NCBI GenBank assembly: GCA_029248675.1
Contig: JAQWIX010000183.1
Location: forward strand, 1-39,591
Direction: 5' to 3'
From: Pseudomonadales bacterium
Lineage (GTDB): Bacteria > Pseudomonadota > Gammaproteobacteria > Pseudomonadales > Azotimanducaceae
DNA: 39,591 nt
The position numbers and the translations under genes were made by a program. Below the pieces are notes generated by a model. It ran no database searches. It was not told the DNA's origin and saw only the letters and a program-made list of their open reading frames with translations. This document shows, piece after piece, positions 8,883 to 17,455 of this stretch (positions are counted from its first letter, which is position 1; each line of letters starts with the position of its first letter).

Positions 8883-9713
8883 TTAGCGCCCGACGGGTCG
8901 TGTGCGATCGGTAATCCAACCGCTCCAGGAGTCCGCGTAGAGCGCGGGTTCCGCTAAGCCAGCAACCTTCATCGCCAGCACGTTGTGAGTGGCGGTAACG
9001 CCAGACCCGCAGTAACAAACGGTTTTTTCGGGGTCTAGATGAACAAAGCGCTGGCGCAGGGCTTGGGGTGATTTGAACAGACCGGTCTCGGTGAGATTGT
9101 CGGTAGATGGCAAGCACGCTGCGTTTGGTATGTGACCGGCTACCGGATCAATGGGTTCTTGTTCACCTCGAAAGCGTACCTCGGCACGAGCATCCAGCAG
9201 AGCATGGTCTTGGGTCTGAAGATTCTCCACCACTTGGGCTACCTGCCACAGTCGAGTTAGCGGGGTGTTCGCTGAAAAATCGCTGGGCTGGGGTGAAGGC
9301 CCTGAACCGCTTTCCAACGGCAATGGCCAATGCTGCAGGCCCCCATCCAGCACAGCGACGGCGGCGTGGCCCAGCCAGCGCATCATCCACCAAGCCCGGG
9401 CCGCCATTTGTCCGCCGACATCGTCGTAAACCACAACTTGTTGGCCAGGCTGTATTCCCCACAACCGTACCTGAGCAAGCCAGGCATCTCGATTCGGCAG
9501 CGGATGTCGGCCGCGGTCATCGGGTGGATCGGATAGGTGTCGATCTAAATCTGCGTGCTGAGCGCCAGCGATGTGGCCCGTAGCAAAGAGTTCGGCACCA
9601 CGCTGGGGGTTACCCAACTGTGCCCGGCAATCGAAAATACGAAGGGGGGCGTCGTTGGCGATTAGGGCCGCTAAGTCTTCGGCGCAAATCAGGGTGTGAT
9701 ACTGCTCGCTCAT
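8883..9713 (-). CDS. sseA: 3-mercaptopyruvate-type sulfurtransferase (two rhodanese domains)
   Basis: The 276-residue product has two rhodanese domains in tandem. The second carries the active loop CGSGVTA with catalytic C235, the form typical of 3-mercaptopyruvate sulfurtransferases rather than the CRKGVT form of thiosulfate sulfurtransferases. GHIAGAQH in the first domain and GHIPNAAC in the second are the usual conserved segments. The reaction moves sulfur from mercaptopyruvate to cyanide or protein thiols. I start it at the ATG at 9713 because GGAGG lies seven bases upstream on the minus strand; a longer reading frame upstream runs into argS and lacks family similarity. argS ends only 32 bases before it, so argS, this gene and mnmC are likely co-transcribed. 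Confidence 0.88.
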   Translation of the reverse strand: MSEQYHTLICAEDLAALIANDAPLRIFDCRAQLGNPQRGAELFATGHIAGAQHADLDRHLSDPPDDRGRHPLPNRDAWLAQVRLWGIQPGQQVVVYDDVGGQMAARAWWMMRWLGHAAVAVLDGGLQHWPLPLESGSGPSPQPSDFSANTPLTRLWQVAQVVENLQTQDHALLDARAEVRFRGEQEPIDPVAGHIPNAACLPSTDNLTETGLFKSPQALRQRFVHLDPEKTVCYCGSGVTATHNVLAMKVAGLAEPALYADSWSGWITDRTRPVGR

Positions 9714-9745
9714 CCAAACCTCCAGCGGCCCAATCCTTGCGGGCT

Positions 9746-11452
9746 TTACATACGGGGGGCGACGCCAATGCCCAGCAGGGTCAAACCGCTTTCTAGTACT
9801 TCGCTGGTTTGTTTGGTCAAAGTCAGGCGTCGCAACTTTGTTTCGTCGTCGCTGGTCAGCACCGGACATTGCTCGTAGAACTGAGCAAAGCGGCCGGCCA
9901 AATCGTACAGGTAGGCACACAGCTGATGGGGATAGCCGTCCTGAGCTACTTGCTCTAGCAAATCTTGGTAGCCCGCAATGGCTACGCCAAGGCGGCGCTC
10001 TGGCTCGTCCACGCTGATGACCGGTGCCGTCAGGGAGTCAGGGTCGATGTTGCCGCGGGCAAAAATGCTGCGTGTGCGGCTGTAGGCGTACTGCAGGTAT
10101 GGCGCGGTGTTGCCGTCGAAACTGAGCATTTGATCCCAGTCAAAGACATAGTCACTGGTGCGGTTCTTTGATAAGTCGGCGTATTTCACTGCGCCAATGC
10201 CAATGATTTCCGCGAGCCTCGCCAACTCGGCATCATCGATGTCAGGATTTTTCCCCTGTACGTCTCGATCAATTAGCAACTGATTAGCGCGATTGATGGC
10301 CTCGTCCAATAGGTCTGCCAGCTTAACCAGCTCACCTTGGCGAGTTTTGAAGGGCTTGTTGTCCTTACCCAGCATGGTGCCAAAAGGCATGTGAACCAGA
10401 TCCACATTGGCATCACTAATGCCTGAAGCCAGCGCCACCGCAAATACCTGTTTGAAGTGCAGGGCCTGACGCGCGTCAACGAAGTAGAGTACCCGGTCGG
10501 CTTTGAAGCCGCCGATACGGCGCCGCAGGCAGGCAAGATCTGAGGTGGAGTAAAGGAAGCCACCGTCGGACTTTTGCACGATCACCGGTAGCGGGTCGCC
10601 GTTTTTGCTCTTGAATTCGTCAAGGAAAACGCATTGGGCGCCGTCGGATTCGGTGAGCAAGCCTTGGCTGGCGATGAAGTCCACGGTATTTTTCAAATCG
10701 TCGTTGTAGGAACTTTCCCCGTCCATGTCTGCATCGGTTAGACCGATGCCTAACCGCTCATACAGCTCTCGGCAATGAGACATGGAAATATCGATGAACT
10801 TCTGCCACTGCACTAGCATGTCAGGATCGCCGGACTGCAGTTCAACCACGGCTCGGCGACTGCGTTCCTGAAAGCCCGCATCGTCATCGAAACGCTGTTT
10901 TGCAGATCGATAAAATTGCTCTAAGTCCGCAAGTGAATCCGAGCTTGCCCCGGTCTCGTCCATGAAGGTAAGCAGCATGCCGAATTGGGTGCCCCAGTCG
11001 CCGACGTGATTTTGACGAATGACCTTGTGTCCTAGGGATTCCAGTACGCGAGCCACACAGTCGCCGATGATGGTGCTGCGTAGGTGCCCCACGTGCATTT
11101 CTTTGGCGAGGTTGGGGCCAGAGTAATCGACGACAACGCATTGAGGGTTGTCGCTGGGGGTAGGCGTGGTGCTAGCGGTAGCAATGAATTCTGGTGCTAG
11201 GGTGATGTTGATGAAGCCCGGTCCGGCGATGCTGAGATCTTTGGCGATACCCTTGAGGTCCACGGTGTCGATAACCTGCTGAGCGACCTCTTTGGGATTT
11301 AGGCCTCCGCGTTTGGCAGCGGCCATGACGCCATTACTTTGATAGTCCCCGAATTCGGGCCTACTGGCCGTTTGCAGCAGGGCATCGCCCTGCAGTCCAA
11401 GGCTGTCAAAGGCAGCCTCGATTCGCTCGGAGAGCAGTGAGCGGATGTTCAT
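9746..11452 (-). CDS. argS: Arginyl-tRNA synthetase
   Basis: ArgS charges tRNA-Arg. The 568-residue protein is the usual class I enzyme: an N-terminal Add-1 domain for the tRNA D-loop (residues 1-90), a catalytic core with the HIGH-type motif HVGH in NLAKEMHVGHLRST, and the family's KMSKS replacement GKDNKPFKTRQG. The C-terminal anticodon domain starts near the NTAPYLQYAYSR segment and ends LGIGVAPRM, where most relatives end with a Met. The ATG at 11452 is preceded by AGGG at a long spacing. The cold-shock-domain gene upstream ends 24 bases before this start. Confidence 0.96.
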   Translation of the reverse strand: MNIRSLLSERIEAAFDSLGLQGDALLQTASRPEFGDYQSNGVMAAAKRGGLNPKEVAQQVIDTVDLKGIAKDLSIAGPGFINITLAPEFIATASTTPTPSDNPQCVVVDYSGPNLAKEMHVGHLRSTIIGDCVARVLESLGHKVIRQNHVGDWGTQFGMLLTFMDETGASSDSLADLEQFYRSAKQRFDDDAGFQERSRRAVVELQSGDPDMLVQWQKFIDISMSHCRELYERLGIGLTDADMDGESSYNDDLKNTVDFIASQGLLTESDGAQCVFLDEFKSKNGDPLPVIVQKSDGGFLYSTSDLACLRRRIGGFKADRVLYFVDARQALHFKQVFAVALASGISDANVDLVHMPFGTMLGKDNKPFKTRQGELVKLADLLDEAINRANQLLIDRDVQGKNPDIDDAELARLAEIIGIGAVKYADLSKNRTSDYVFDWDQMLSFDGNTAPYLQYAYSRTRSIFARGNIDPDSLTAPVISVDEPERRLGVAIAGYQDLLEQVAQDGYPHQLCAYLYDLAGRFAQFYEQCPVLTSDDETKLRRLTLTKQTSEVLESGLTLLGIGVAPRM

Positions 11453-11476
11453 GGCAATGCTAACCCTGGCTGGCGA

Positions 11477-12214
11477 CTAACCTTCTACGATGGTAACGCG
11501 GTCGGCTTGCACACCCTTATCGTGTTCAACAACGACGAAAGAAACCGCCTGGCCATCGCGCAACATGCCTCGTTGCCCCTCACTTTGGGGAACGACGCAG
11601 CGTTGGTGTACAAAAATCTCTTCGCCGGATTCCCGAACGATGAAGCCATAGCCCTTGGTGCGATTAAACCATTTGACGCTTCCCCGTTCCGCATCAGCTG
11701 GGGCGGGTTCAGGTACTGGGTCGGCTTGCTTTTCACGCTCAACGGCCTTGGGTTGAGGCTTGCTCTCGGTGGCACCGCGGTTGCCGTCGTTGTCTCGACG
11801 CTCTGGGCCATCTTCTTTTTTGCGTTCGGCAGACCCTCGACGATCATCCCGAGGCTTGTCGTCCCGATTTTGACGCCGGCCGTTTTCCCGGCCGCCTTCT
11901 TTAGCGCTATCTCTGCCGCCCTCTCGACCATTTTTCGCGGTGCTACCGCGTTTGTTGTCGTTACGTCGATCACCTCGGCGGTCATCGCGCTTGTCTCGAC
12001 CTCGGCCTCGTCCGCGACCTCTGGAAGGTGCGTTACGCAGGGCAAGGCGAGCATTAATTAGGCCATTAATAACCAGCGCCGCGGTGGTCATAACCAGCAG
12101 GGCAAGGTGATGCTGGACGGTTAGCTGGTCATCGGCGAACAGCAGGACGTTGAGTTGAATAACAATAAAAGCAAGCAGAAGGGCGCTGGCTAGAGCGATG
12201 GTGAAGGTTCGCAT
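11477..12214 (-). CDS. Membrane-anchored protein with Arg/Gly-rich linker and C-terminal cold-shock domain
   Basis: The 245-residue protein has three parts. Residues 1-26 and about 33-57 are two hydrophobic helices with a short polar turn, a likely inner-membrane hairpin. Residues about 60-175 are a highly charged, low-complexity linker rich in Arg, Gly, Asp, Lys and Asn that opens with a run of RG repeats; this composition is typical of disordered RNA-binding tails. Residues about 177-245 are a cold-shock domain with GSVKWFNRTKGYGFI (RNP1) and EIFVHQ (RNP2; most relatives have VFVHF/Y). The inferred role is RNA binding at the membrane face, next to argS. Known Pseudomonas proteins combine a cold-shock domain with DUF1294 in the opposite order. 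Exact function unknown. Confidence 0.8.
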   Translation of the reverse strand: MRTFTIALASALLLAFIVIQLNVLLFADDQLTVQHHLALLVMTTAALVINGLINARLALRNAPSRGRGRGRGRDKRDDRRGDRRNDNKRGSTAKNGREGGRDSAKEGGRENGRRQNRDDKPRDDRRGSAERKKEDGPERRDNDGNRGATESKPQPKAVEREKQADPVPEPAPADAERGSVKWFNRTKGYGFIVRESGEEIFVHQRCVVPQSEGQRGMLRDGQAVSFVVVEHDKGVQADRVTIVEG

Positions 12215-12243
12215 GGGTAGAGGGGTGCCTTAAAAAAACCGGC

Positions 12244-12291
12244 ATTCTACATGAATTCTTCCGCCGAGTGCTGGCACTGGTCAAATTGACC
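12244..12291 (-). promoter_or_regulatory. Possible promoter region for the cold-shock-domain gene with an inverted repeat
   Basis: On the minus strand TTGACC (plus-strand 12279-12284) is followed after 18 bases by AAGAAT (12255-12260); a second -10-like TAGAAT lies at 12244-12249. The -35 falls within a 13-base inverted repeat, GGTCAAATTGACC (12279-12291), that could be an operator or simply part of the 3' end of the cyclophilin gene. The gap between the two genes is 85 bases and ends in a seven-base T run on the minus strand after a weak stem. Confidence 0.32.
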
Positions 12292-12299
12292 TGAGGAAT

Positions 12300-12926
12300 T
12301 TACTGGGCTGTGACCGACAAAATAGTAATCGGCTGCTCAGGCACACCGGCCATGCCTTTGCGAAGGTGGGTATCGGTGAGTTCAATTCGTTCGACCGTGT
12401 CAAAACCGTCGATCACTCGAGCGAACACCGTGTAGCCCGGTTGGCCGGGTTTAGCGTCTAGGTAAAAATTGTCCCGGACGTTAATGAAGAACTGAGTGCT
12501 GGCAGAGTCTGGATCATCCAGTCTAGCCGCAGCCACACTGCCCCGTTTGTTGCGCAGGCCGTTGAAGGATTCGTTGGGCACGCTGATACCGCCGGTCTCC
12601 TTGTATTTGACGCCCACGTCGTATCCGCCGGCTTGAATCATGAAGTTGGGGATAACTCGATGGAATATCAGCCCGGTATAGAACTCTGCCTCCACCAGAT
12701 TGAGAAAATTGGCCACATGTTTTGGTGCGAACTTGGACAGCAGCTCCAGTTCAATGTTTCCCTTGGTGGTCTCAATGACCACTGTCGGGTTCGTCGCATA
12801 GATCGGTTCAGACTCCAGCCGTGGCTGTTGGTCCGCGACGGCGACGGAGCTGAGGAACATGACGCCGCCGCTGAGCACCGTCAGCATCAAGGCCAATATC
12901 AGAGGTTGTGGGCGTGTCCTGCTCAT
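12300..12926 (-). CDS. Periplasmic peptidyl-prolyl cis-trans isomerase (cyclophilin)
   Basis: Cyclophilins isomerise peptide bonds before proline and help proteins fold. The 208-residue precursor begins with a positively charged segment, a hydrophobic core of about 20 residues and a VAVAD cleavage-like site near residue 32, so it should be exported. The mature domain has the cyclophilin core: FHRVIPNFMIQAGG, the RGSVAAAR loop, STQFFINVRDN and YTVFARVIDGFD. This set matches bacterial PpiA/PpiB; the signal peptide favours PpiA-like localisation. Its ATG overlaps the stop of pdxJ by four bases, so it is translationally coupled to it, a pairing with no known functional reason. Confidence 0.9.
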   Translation of the reverse strand: MSRTRPQPLILALMLTVLSGGVMFLSSVAVADQQPRLESEPIYATNPTVVIETTKGNIELELLSKFAPKHVANFLNLVEAEFYTGLIFHRVIPNFMIQAGGYDVGVKYKETGGISVPNESFNGLRNKRGSVAAARLDDPDSASTQFFINVRDNFYLDAKPGQPGYTVFARVIDGFDTVERIELTDTHLRKGMAGVPEQPITILSVTAQ

Positions 12927-13693
12927 GGGGTCAATATCTCGACGTAGCGTTTAATGGTCGGACCATAACCCGCCTGAAGTGCCTCGCACATAATGGCATG
13001 CCCGATGGACACCTCTTGCAGACCGGGCAAGGTCGCAAACAGCGGCAGGTTCTCTTGATCCAGGTCGTGACCGGCGTTGATGCCCAAGCCTGCTTCTGTC
13101 GCCGCCTTGGCCGCTGTACAAAACTCGTCAAAGCACGCCTGAGTTTGGGCGCCTGCGGCGCCCTGAGCCCAGAATGTTTCTGCATAAGGTCCGGTGTAGA
13201 ACTCAATTCGATGAGCACCCAAGGAACGGGCTATTGCCATGTGGTCTGGTGTCGGGTCCATAAATAGGCTTACGCGACAGCCCATGGCCCCATAAGTTCG
13301 GATTTGTTCTTCAAGAGCTGGCTGAGGCTGGCTTAAATCCCAACCGTGATCTGATGTCAGTTGATCGTCGCTGTCGGGTACCAAGGTGACCTGATGGGGC
13401 TTTGTGGCTTCCACCAGTTGCTGAAATCCCGGATAGCCTTGGGTGGTTGGTCCGGCAAAGGGATTACCCTCAATGTTGTACTCAATGCTCGGATACTCGT
13501 CGGCCAATAGTTGCGCTAAGTCATAGACATCGTCAGGCCGGATATGCCGTTGGTCCGGGCGCGGATGAACGGTAATGCCCATGGCACCTTCGGCAATGGC
13601 CTGACGGGCAGCGTCGGTGACGCTCGGCCGGCCGCCATCTCGAGAATTCCGTAGCAGGGCGATTTTGTTCAAATTGACGCTGAGAGCGATCAT
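12923..13693 (-). CDS. pdxJ: Pyridoxine 5'-phosphate synthase
   Basis: PdxJ condenses 1-deoxyxylulose-5-phosphate with 3-amino-2-oxopropyl phosphate to pyridoxine 5'-phosphate. The 256-residue TIM-barrel protein has the family marks: LSVNLNKIALLRNSR at the N-terminus, ITVHPRPDQRHIR, a YNIEGNP segment and the glycine/histidine loop INAGHDLDQENL. The form with DVYDL after RHIR and NIEGNP is the one I recall from Bacteroidetes and several marine proteobacteria, so it may differ from E. coli PdxJ. In most gammaproteobacteria pdxJ lies with recO and acpS; here it is between yciB and a cyclophilin, with four-base overlaps on both sides. SerC, which also serves B6 synthesis in E. coli, is encoded 14 kb away. 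Confidence 0.93.
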   Translation of the reverse strand: MIALSVNLNKIALLRNSRDGGRPSVTDAARQAIAEGAMGITVHPRPDQRHIRPDDVYDLAQLLADEYPSIEYNIEGNPFAGPTTQGYPGFQQLVEATKPHQVTLVPDSDDQLTSDHGWDLSQPQPALEEQIRTYGAMGCRVSLFMDPTPDHMAIARSLGAHRIEFYTGPYAETFWAQGAAGAQTQACFDEFCTAAKAATEAGLGINAGHDLDQENLPLFATLPGLQEVSIGHAIMCEALQAGYGPTIKRYVEILTP

Positions 13694-14298
13694 GACGGGT
13701 TGTCACTGTTGGCCGCGGTGCTAGATGAGGGGTTGGACGCGGCGGGGGCTTGGTCTTCGGGGTCATCTTTCAAGGCACCGATGCTGACTAGGTAAGCCAC
13801 CATGATGACGACGTAAAGGAGGTTCAGACCCAACAGGCCAAAGAGCTTGAAGGTTACCCAGGCATCCATGGAAAAGTTATTGACCACCCACAAGTTGATG
13901 AAGCCAGACAGCGCGAAGCCTATGGCCCAGCCATAGGTTAGCTTGGCCCAGACACCGTCCTCCAGCGTCATGGCGGCCCCCATCATTTTTTTCAGCAGCG
14001 AAACCTTGGCAAAAAGCTGCGCGCCAATTAATCCTAGAGCGATAGCCCAACTGACAATGCTCGGTTTCCATTGGATAAAGGTTTCGTCTCTGAGCACCAG
14101 GGTCATGCCGCCTAGGATCAGACTCACCCAAAATGTCACTTTAAGCTCGTTGCTGAGCGGGCGTTTTGTGAGCTTGTAGAAAGCGACTTGAGCTGTAATG
14201 GCCACCAGTAAAACTGCGGTAGCCAAGAAAACGTCCTTGGTTAAGAAATACACCGCCACAAAGGCGATAACGGCGAAGTATTCTAGAAATTGCTGCAT
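13690..14298 (-). CDS. yciB: Inner-membrane septation/intermembrane protein YciB (IspZ/IspA family)
   Basis: YciB is an integral membrane protein needed for normal cell length and envelope integrity in enterics and for septation in Shigella; its biochemical function is not settled. The sequence begins MQQFLEYFAVIAFVAVYF, the family start, and has about six hydrophobic helices, a KLTKRPLSNELK loop and the conserved region around FIQWKPSI. The C-terminus ends in a polar Ser/Ala/Asn tail. A TTG at 14340 with GAGGG just upstream would add 14 residues (beginning MRTAAGDN) and has the better ribosome binding site, so the true start is uncertain. Its stop overlaps the pdxJ start by four bases. It is divergent from yciO. 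Confidence 0.87.
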   Translation of the reverse strand: MQQFLEYFAVIAFVAVYFLTKDVFLATAVLLVAITAQVAFYKLTKRPLSNELKVTFWVSLILGGMTLVLRDETFIQWKPSIVSWAIALGLIGAQLFAKVSLLKKMMGAAMTLEDGVWAKLTYGWAIGFALSGFINLWVVNNFSMDAWVTFKLFGLLGLNLLYVVIMVAYLVSIGALKDDPEDQAPAASNPSSSTAANSDNPS

Positions 14299-14476
14299 GT
14301 AAAAACCGAAGTTAGGGTTGTCGCCGGCGGCGGTGCGCAAATAAACCCTCGTTGATAGTAGAGAACCGCTGTGTGAAGGCGCAGGATAGCGCAGGGATCG
14401 GCGGTTCGGGTAGCAAAAGTCGCTGGATTGCTCACCGATAACCTAAGGATCGACATCTCAGGAGAATCCGCGTAGC

Positions 14477-14513
14477 CGCTGAAAGTGGACAGCAAGTGGT
14501 CATCCTGTCAGCG
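14477..14513 (+). promoter_or_regulatory. Structured leader upstream of yciO
   Basis: In the divergent gap between yciB and yciO the plus strand can fold with GACAG (14488-14492) pairing to CTGTC (14505-14509) and CGCT (14477-14480) to AGCG (14510-14513). It ends about 25 bases before the yciO start and could affect its expression. No strong promoter hexamers stand out in the rest of the gap. Confidence 0.25.
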
Positions 14514-14537
14514 CCAAGGAAATTGAAAGGATCCATC

Positions 14538-15158
14538 ATGGCTCAACGTTTGGACGTACACCCCACCCACCCTCAAAAGCGCCTACTTGGTCTGGCGGCG
14601 AAGGCGTTGCATGCCGGTGAGCTGGTGATTTACCCCACCGAAACAAGTTATGCCATTGCCTGCCATATCGGTGATAAAAACGCCTTGGAGCGTCTGACCG
14701 CCTTACGAAAACTACCCAAGGATCACCAGTTCACGCTGATTTGCCGGGATCTGAGCGAGTTGGGTCAATATGCTCGAGTGGGTAACGGTGCCTATCGAAT
14801 CATTAAGCGCAACACGCCGGGGCCTTTTACCTTTGTGCTGCCTGCGACCAAGGAGGTACCAAAAAGATTGGTTCATCCCAAGAAAAAGACTATTGGTTTG
14901 CGAGTGCCCGAGCACGCGGTGGCTCGTGAATTGCTGGAGGCCATGGGTGAACCGTTGTTGACCACGACTTTACGGGCCGCTGACGCGGCAGAAGATGAGG
15001 GGCCCATGTGGGATACCGACGACATTGTCCATCGACTGGGGAAGCAGGTCGGCTTGATATTGGACGCGGGCCAAGGTCAGCAGGAGATGTCGACGGTGGT
15101 CGATTTCACTGAGGATGAGCCCTACATTGCCCGTCAGGGCATCGGCGAGCTGCGTTAG
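14538..15158 (+). CDS. yciO: YciO/TsaC-family L-threonylcarbamoyladenylate synthase-like protein
   Basis: The protein belongs to the YrdC/Sua5 superfamily, whose founding enzymes make threonylcarbamoyl-AMP for the t6A37 tRNA modification. The 206-residue form, its GELVIYPTETSYAIACH start, the LRKLPKDHQFTLICRDLSELGQYARV segment and placement before trpS and scpA fit the YciO subfamily. YciO has the double-stranded-RNA-binding fold, but its synthase activity is weaker or debated compared with TsaC. The ATG at 14538 has AAAGGA seven bases upstream; an in-frame start at 14496 would add 14 residues with no family similarity. In Pseudomonas a PHP-domain gene (trpH) often separates yciB and yciO; it is absent here. 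Confidence 0.88.
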   Translation: MAQRLDVHPTHPQKRLLGLAAKALHAGELVIYPTETSYAIACHIGDKNALERLTALRKLPKDHQFTLICRDLSELGQYARVGNGAYRIIKRNTPGPFTFVLPATKEVPKRLVHPKKKTIGLRVPEHAVARELLEAMGEPLLTTTLRAADAAEDEGPMWDTDDIVHRLGKQVGLILDAGQGQQEMSTVVDFTEDEPYIARQGIGELR

Positions 15159-15200
15159 GGGAATTAGATAGCCAATGGCGGGGTTCTGCAGCGGAAATCT

Positions 15201-15230
15201 CTGCCATCGTGCCGTCGTAGCCTCTATACT
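15201..15230 (+). promoter_or_regulatory. Predicted promoter for trpS
   Basis: CTGCCA (15201-15206) and TATACT (15225-15230) are separated by 18 bases; the -10 matches the consensus at five of six positions, the -35 at four. The start codon lies 29 bases past the -10. The rest of the 101-base gap after yciO shows no hairpin. Confidence 0.5.
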
Positions 15231-15259
15231 GGGTCTTCGTTTTACAGCAAGGATGCCGA

Positions 15260-16474
15260 TTGAGCAGCAACGATTCTAGTCAACGCGTCGTGTCAGGAAT
15301 GCGCCCCACCGGGCGGCTCCACCTTGGGCATTTGCACGGGGTGTTAAACAATTGGGTTCAGTTGCAGCACGAGTACGAGTGTTTTTTCTTCGTCGCTGAT
15401 TACCATGCGCTGACGACCAACTACGAGCATTCAGAAACCATTGATCAGTTTTCTTTTGAGACGGTGGTCGACTGGCTGGCTGCCGGTGTGAACCCCGGGG
15501 CTGCGACCATATTCGTGCAAAGCAAAGTGCCAGAGCACGCCGAGCTGCACTTGATGCTGTCGATGATTGCGCCGCTGGCCTGGCTGGAGCGGGTGCCATC
15601 CTATAAAGACCAACAGCAGAAACTTCATGATCGTGACCTAGCCACCTACGGGTTTCTCGGTTATCCCCTGCTGCAAGCTGCCGACATCTTGATCTACCGC
15701 GCGGGCAGGGTGCCTGTGGGCGCCGATCAGGTTGCCCATGTGGAGCTGACCCGAGAAATCGCCAGACGCTTTAATCACGTTTATGGCCGAGAGCCAGGGT
15801 TCGAAGAACAGGCCGAGGCGGCGGTAAAGAAAATGGGTAAAAAGGCCGCACGGCTTTACGCGGATCTTCGGCGTGAATACCAAGAACGCGGCGACGCAGA
15901 AGCCTTAGACCGCGCCCGGGCGCTGCTAGGCGAGCAGCAGAATTTGTCTATCGGTGATACCGAGCGCCTGTTCGGATACTTGGAAGGCAGTGGTCGTATC
16001 ATTTTGCCGGAACCCCAAGCACTGCTTTCCGAGCAGTCGAAAATGCCTGGCTTGGACGGCGAGAAGATGTCCAAGTCCTACAACAACACCATCGGTTTGC
16101 GTGAAGATCCCGCTTCGGTGACGGAAAAAATCCGGACCATGCAGACGGACCCAGCACGGGTGCGTCGTAACGATCCGGGGAATCCAGATCAGTGCCCGGT
16201 GTTTGCCCTGCATGAAGTGTACAGCGACGAAGACGTGAAGAGCTGGGCGACCGAGGGTTGTCGCACTGCGGGAATCGGCTGCGTGGACTGTAAAAAGCCC
16301 CTCACCGATGCGGTGAACCGGGAACAAGAGATTATCCGCCAGCGTGCCGTGCAGTTTGAGGAAGACCCTGACTTGGTGCACGCGGTGATTCAGGAAGGCT
16401 CCGAGAAAGCCCGGGCAGTGGCCCGAGAAACCATGGAAGAGGTCAAAGCAGCAGTGGGGATCGGCGGTCGATGA
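15260..16474 (+). CDS. trpS: Tryptophanyl-tRNA synthetase
   Basis: TrpS charges tRNA-Trp. The 404-residue class I enzyme has the HIGH-type motif HLGH at residues 21-24 and KMSKS at 269-273. Between them lies an inserted region of about 80 residues (KKMGKKAARLYADLRREYQERGDAEALDRAR) compared with the 334-residue E. coli enzyme; Pseudomonas-type TrpS proteins carry a similar insert. The C-terminal part has CRTAGIGCVDCKK, whose cysteine spacing (C-x6-C-x2-C) might bind a metal, which is an inference. It starts with TTG at 15260 with AAGGA upstream. It is the first gene of the trpS-scpA-scpB-rluB cluster. Confidence 0.94.
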   Translation: MSSNDSSQRVVSGMRPTGRLHLGHLHGVLNNWVQLQHEYECFFFVADYHALTTNYEHSETIDQFSFETVVDWLAAGVNPGAATIFVQSKVPEHAELHLMLSMIAPLAWLERVPSYKDQQQKLHDRDLATYGFLGYPLLQAADILIYRAGRVPVGADQVAHVELTREIARRFNHVYGREPGFEEQAEAAVKKMGKKAARLYADLRREYQERGDAEALDRARALLGEQQNLSIGDTERLFGYLEGSGRIILPEPQALLSEQSKMPGLDGEKMSKSYNNTIGLREDPASVTEKIRTMQTDPARVRRNDPGNPDQCPVFALHEVYSDEDVKSWATEGCRTAGIGCVDCKKPLTDAVNREQEIIRQRAVQFEEDPDLVHAVIQEGSEKARAVARETMEEVKAAVGIGGR

Positions 16475-16507
16475 TCCCAGGTTTTGACAGAACGGAGTGG
16501 CAGCATC

Positions 16508-17455
16508 ATGGATAACGTTCAGGCGCCAACGAAGCTCAGCGCTGCCCGAGGAGTGAATCAAGAGACCATTGCCTTGGTGGCAGGCGAAGAGATTCAGCAG
16601 CTGCCCAAGGACTTGTATATTCCCCCGGAAGCGCTTGAGGTATTTCTTGAAACCTTTGAAGGTCCGCTGGATCTGCTTTTATACCTGATCCGCCGTCAGA
16701 ACCTAGACATCCTGCAGGTTAAGGTCTCGGTGATTACCGCTCAGTACATGAGCTATATCGAGCTTATGCATGCCCTGCAGCTGGAATTGGCAGCAGAGTA
16801 CCTGCTGATGGCCGCCATGTTGGCTGAGATTAAGTCGCGAATGCTGCTGCCGCGGCCGGAAGAATTTGAAGACGAAGATGACCCTAGATCCGAGCTGATT
16901 CGTCGTCTGCAGGAATACGAGCAAATCAAAACCGCTGCGGAAGATCTTGCTGAGCTGCCAAGAATTGAGCGCGATATCTTCGTGGCTGCGGCGAGCAAAC
17001 CAAAGTTGGTACGCCAGCATGGCGAGCCGGATGTTGATCTGCGTGAGGTGCTGTTGTCCTTATCCCAGGTGCTGCGTCGGGCGGAGCTGTTCACGAAACA
17101 CGAAGTGACCTTTGAACCGCTGTCAGTCCGCGACCGTATGGGGGATATTTTGTCCCGGGTAAATCAGCGCGACGGCTTCATCGGATTCAATGAGCTATTT
17201 ACCGCTGAGGAAGGCCGGCTTGGGGTCGTGGTGACGTTTTTGGCCGTCATGGAACTGATTCGAGAGTCCTTGGTGGACTTTGTTCAAGCCGAGCCCTTCG
17301 CGCCGATTCATGTGCGGGTGGGTAAGAATGCGCAACTGGGTATCCGCGACACCATCGGCGCTGACCTACAATACGGTGGTCCGTCCCCAGACGGCGATGA
17401 TGATGCCGACGATAATCAAACCTCAGACCCAACAACGGGACCGGAGAACAGCTGA
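16508..17455 (+). CDS. scpA: Segregation and condensation protein A
   Basis: ScpA is the kleisin that, with ScpB, bridges the SMC ATPase for chromosome compaction. The 315-residue protein has the kleisin N-terminal region FEGPLDLLLYLIRRQNLDIL, a middle acidic linker (EEFEDEDDPRSE) and a C-terminal winged-helix with GRLGVVVTFLAVMELIRESLVDF. The C-terminus ends in a low-complexity Asp-rich tail. I use the ATG at 16508, which has GGAG upstream; a TTG at 16484 would add eight residues. Its stop overlaps the scpB start by one base (TGATG). Finding scpAB means this bacterium probably uses a Smc-ScpAB complex, unlike E. coli with MukBEF. Confidence 0.93.
   Translation: MDNVQAPTKLSAARGVNQETIALVAGEEIQQLPKDLYIPPEALEVFLETFEGPLDLLLYLIRRQNLDILQVKVSVITAQYMSYIELMHALQLELAAEYLLMAAMLAEIKSRMLLPRPEEFEDEDDPRSELIRRLQEYEQIKTAAEDLAELPRIERDIFVAAASKPKLVRQHGEPDVDLREVLLSLSQVLRRAELFTKHEVTFEPLSVRDRMGDILSRVNQRDGFIGFNELFTAEEGRLGVVVTFLAVMELIRESLVDFVQAEPFAPIHVRVGKNAQLGIRDTIGADLQYGGPSPDGDDDADDNQTSDPTTGPENS

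Noticed and set aside
8883-9920. Longer sulfurtransferase starting within argS
   Set aside because: The extra 69 residues overlap argS and have no rhodanese similarity, while GGAGG directly precedes the ATG at 9713.
11507-12061. Long 184-codon frame opposite the cold-shock-domain gene
   Set aside because: It mirrors the repetitive Arg/Gly codons of the minus-strand gene, giving an open but meaningless frame; the minus-strand frame has a recognisable cold-shock domain.
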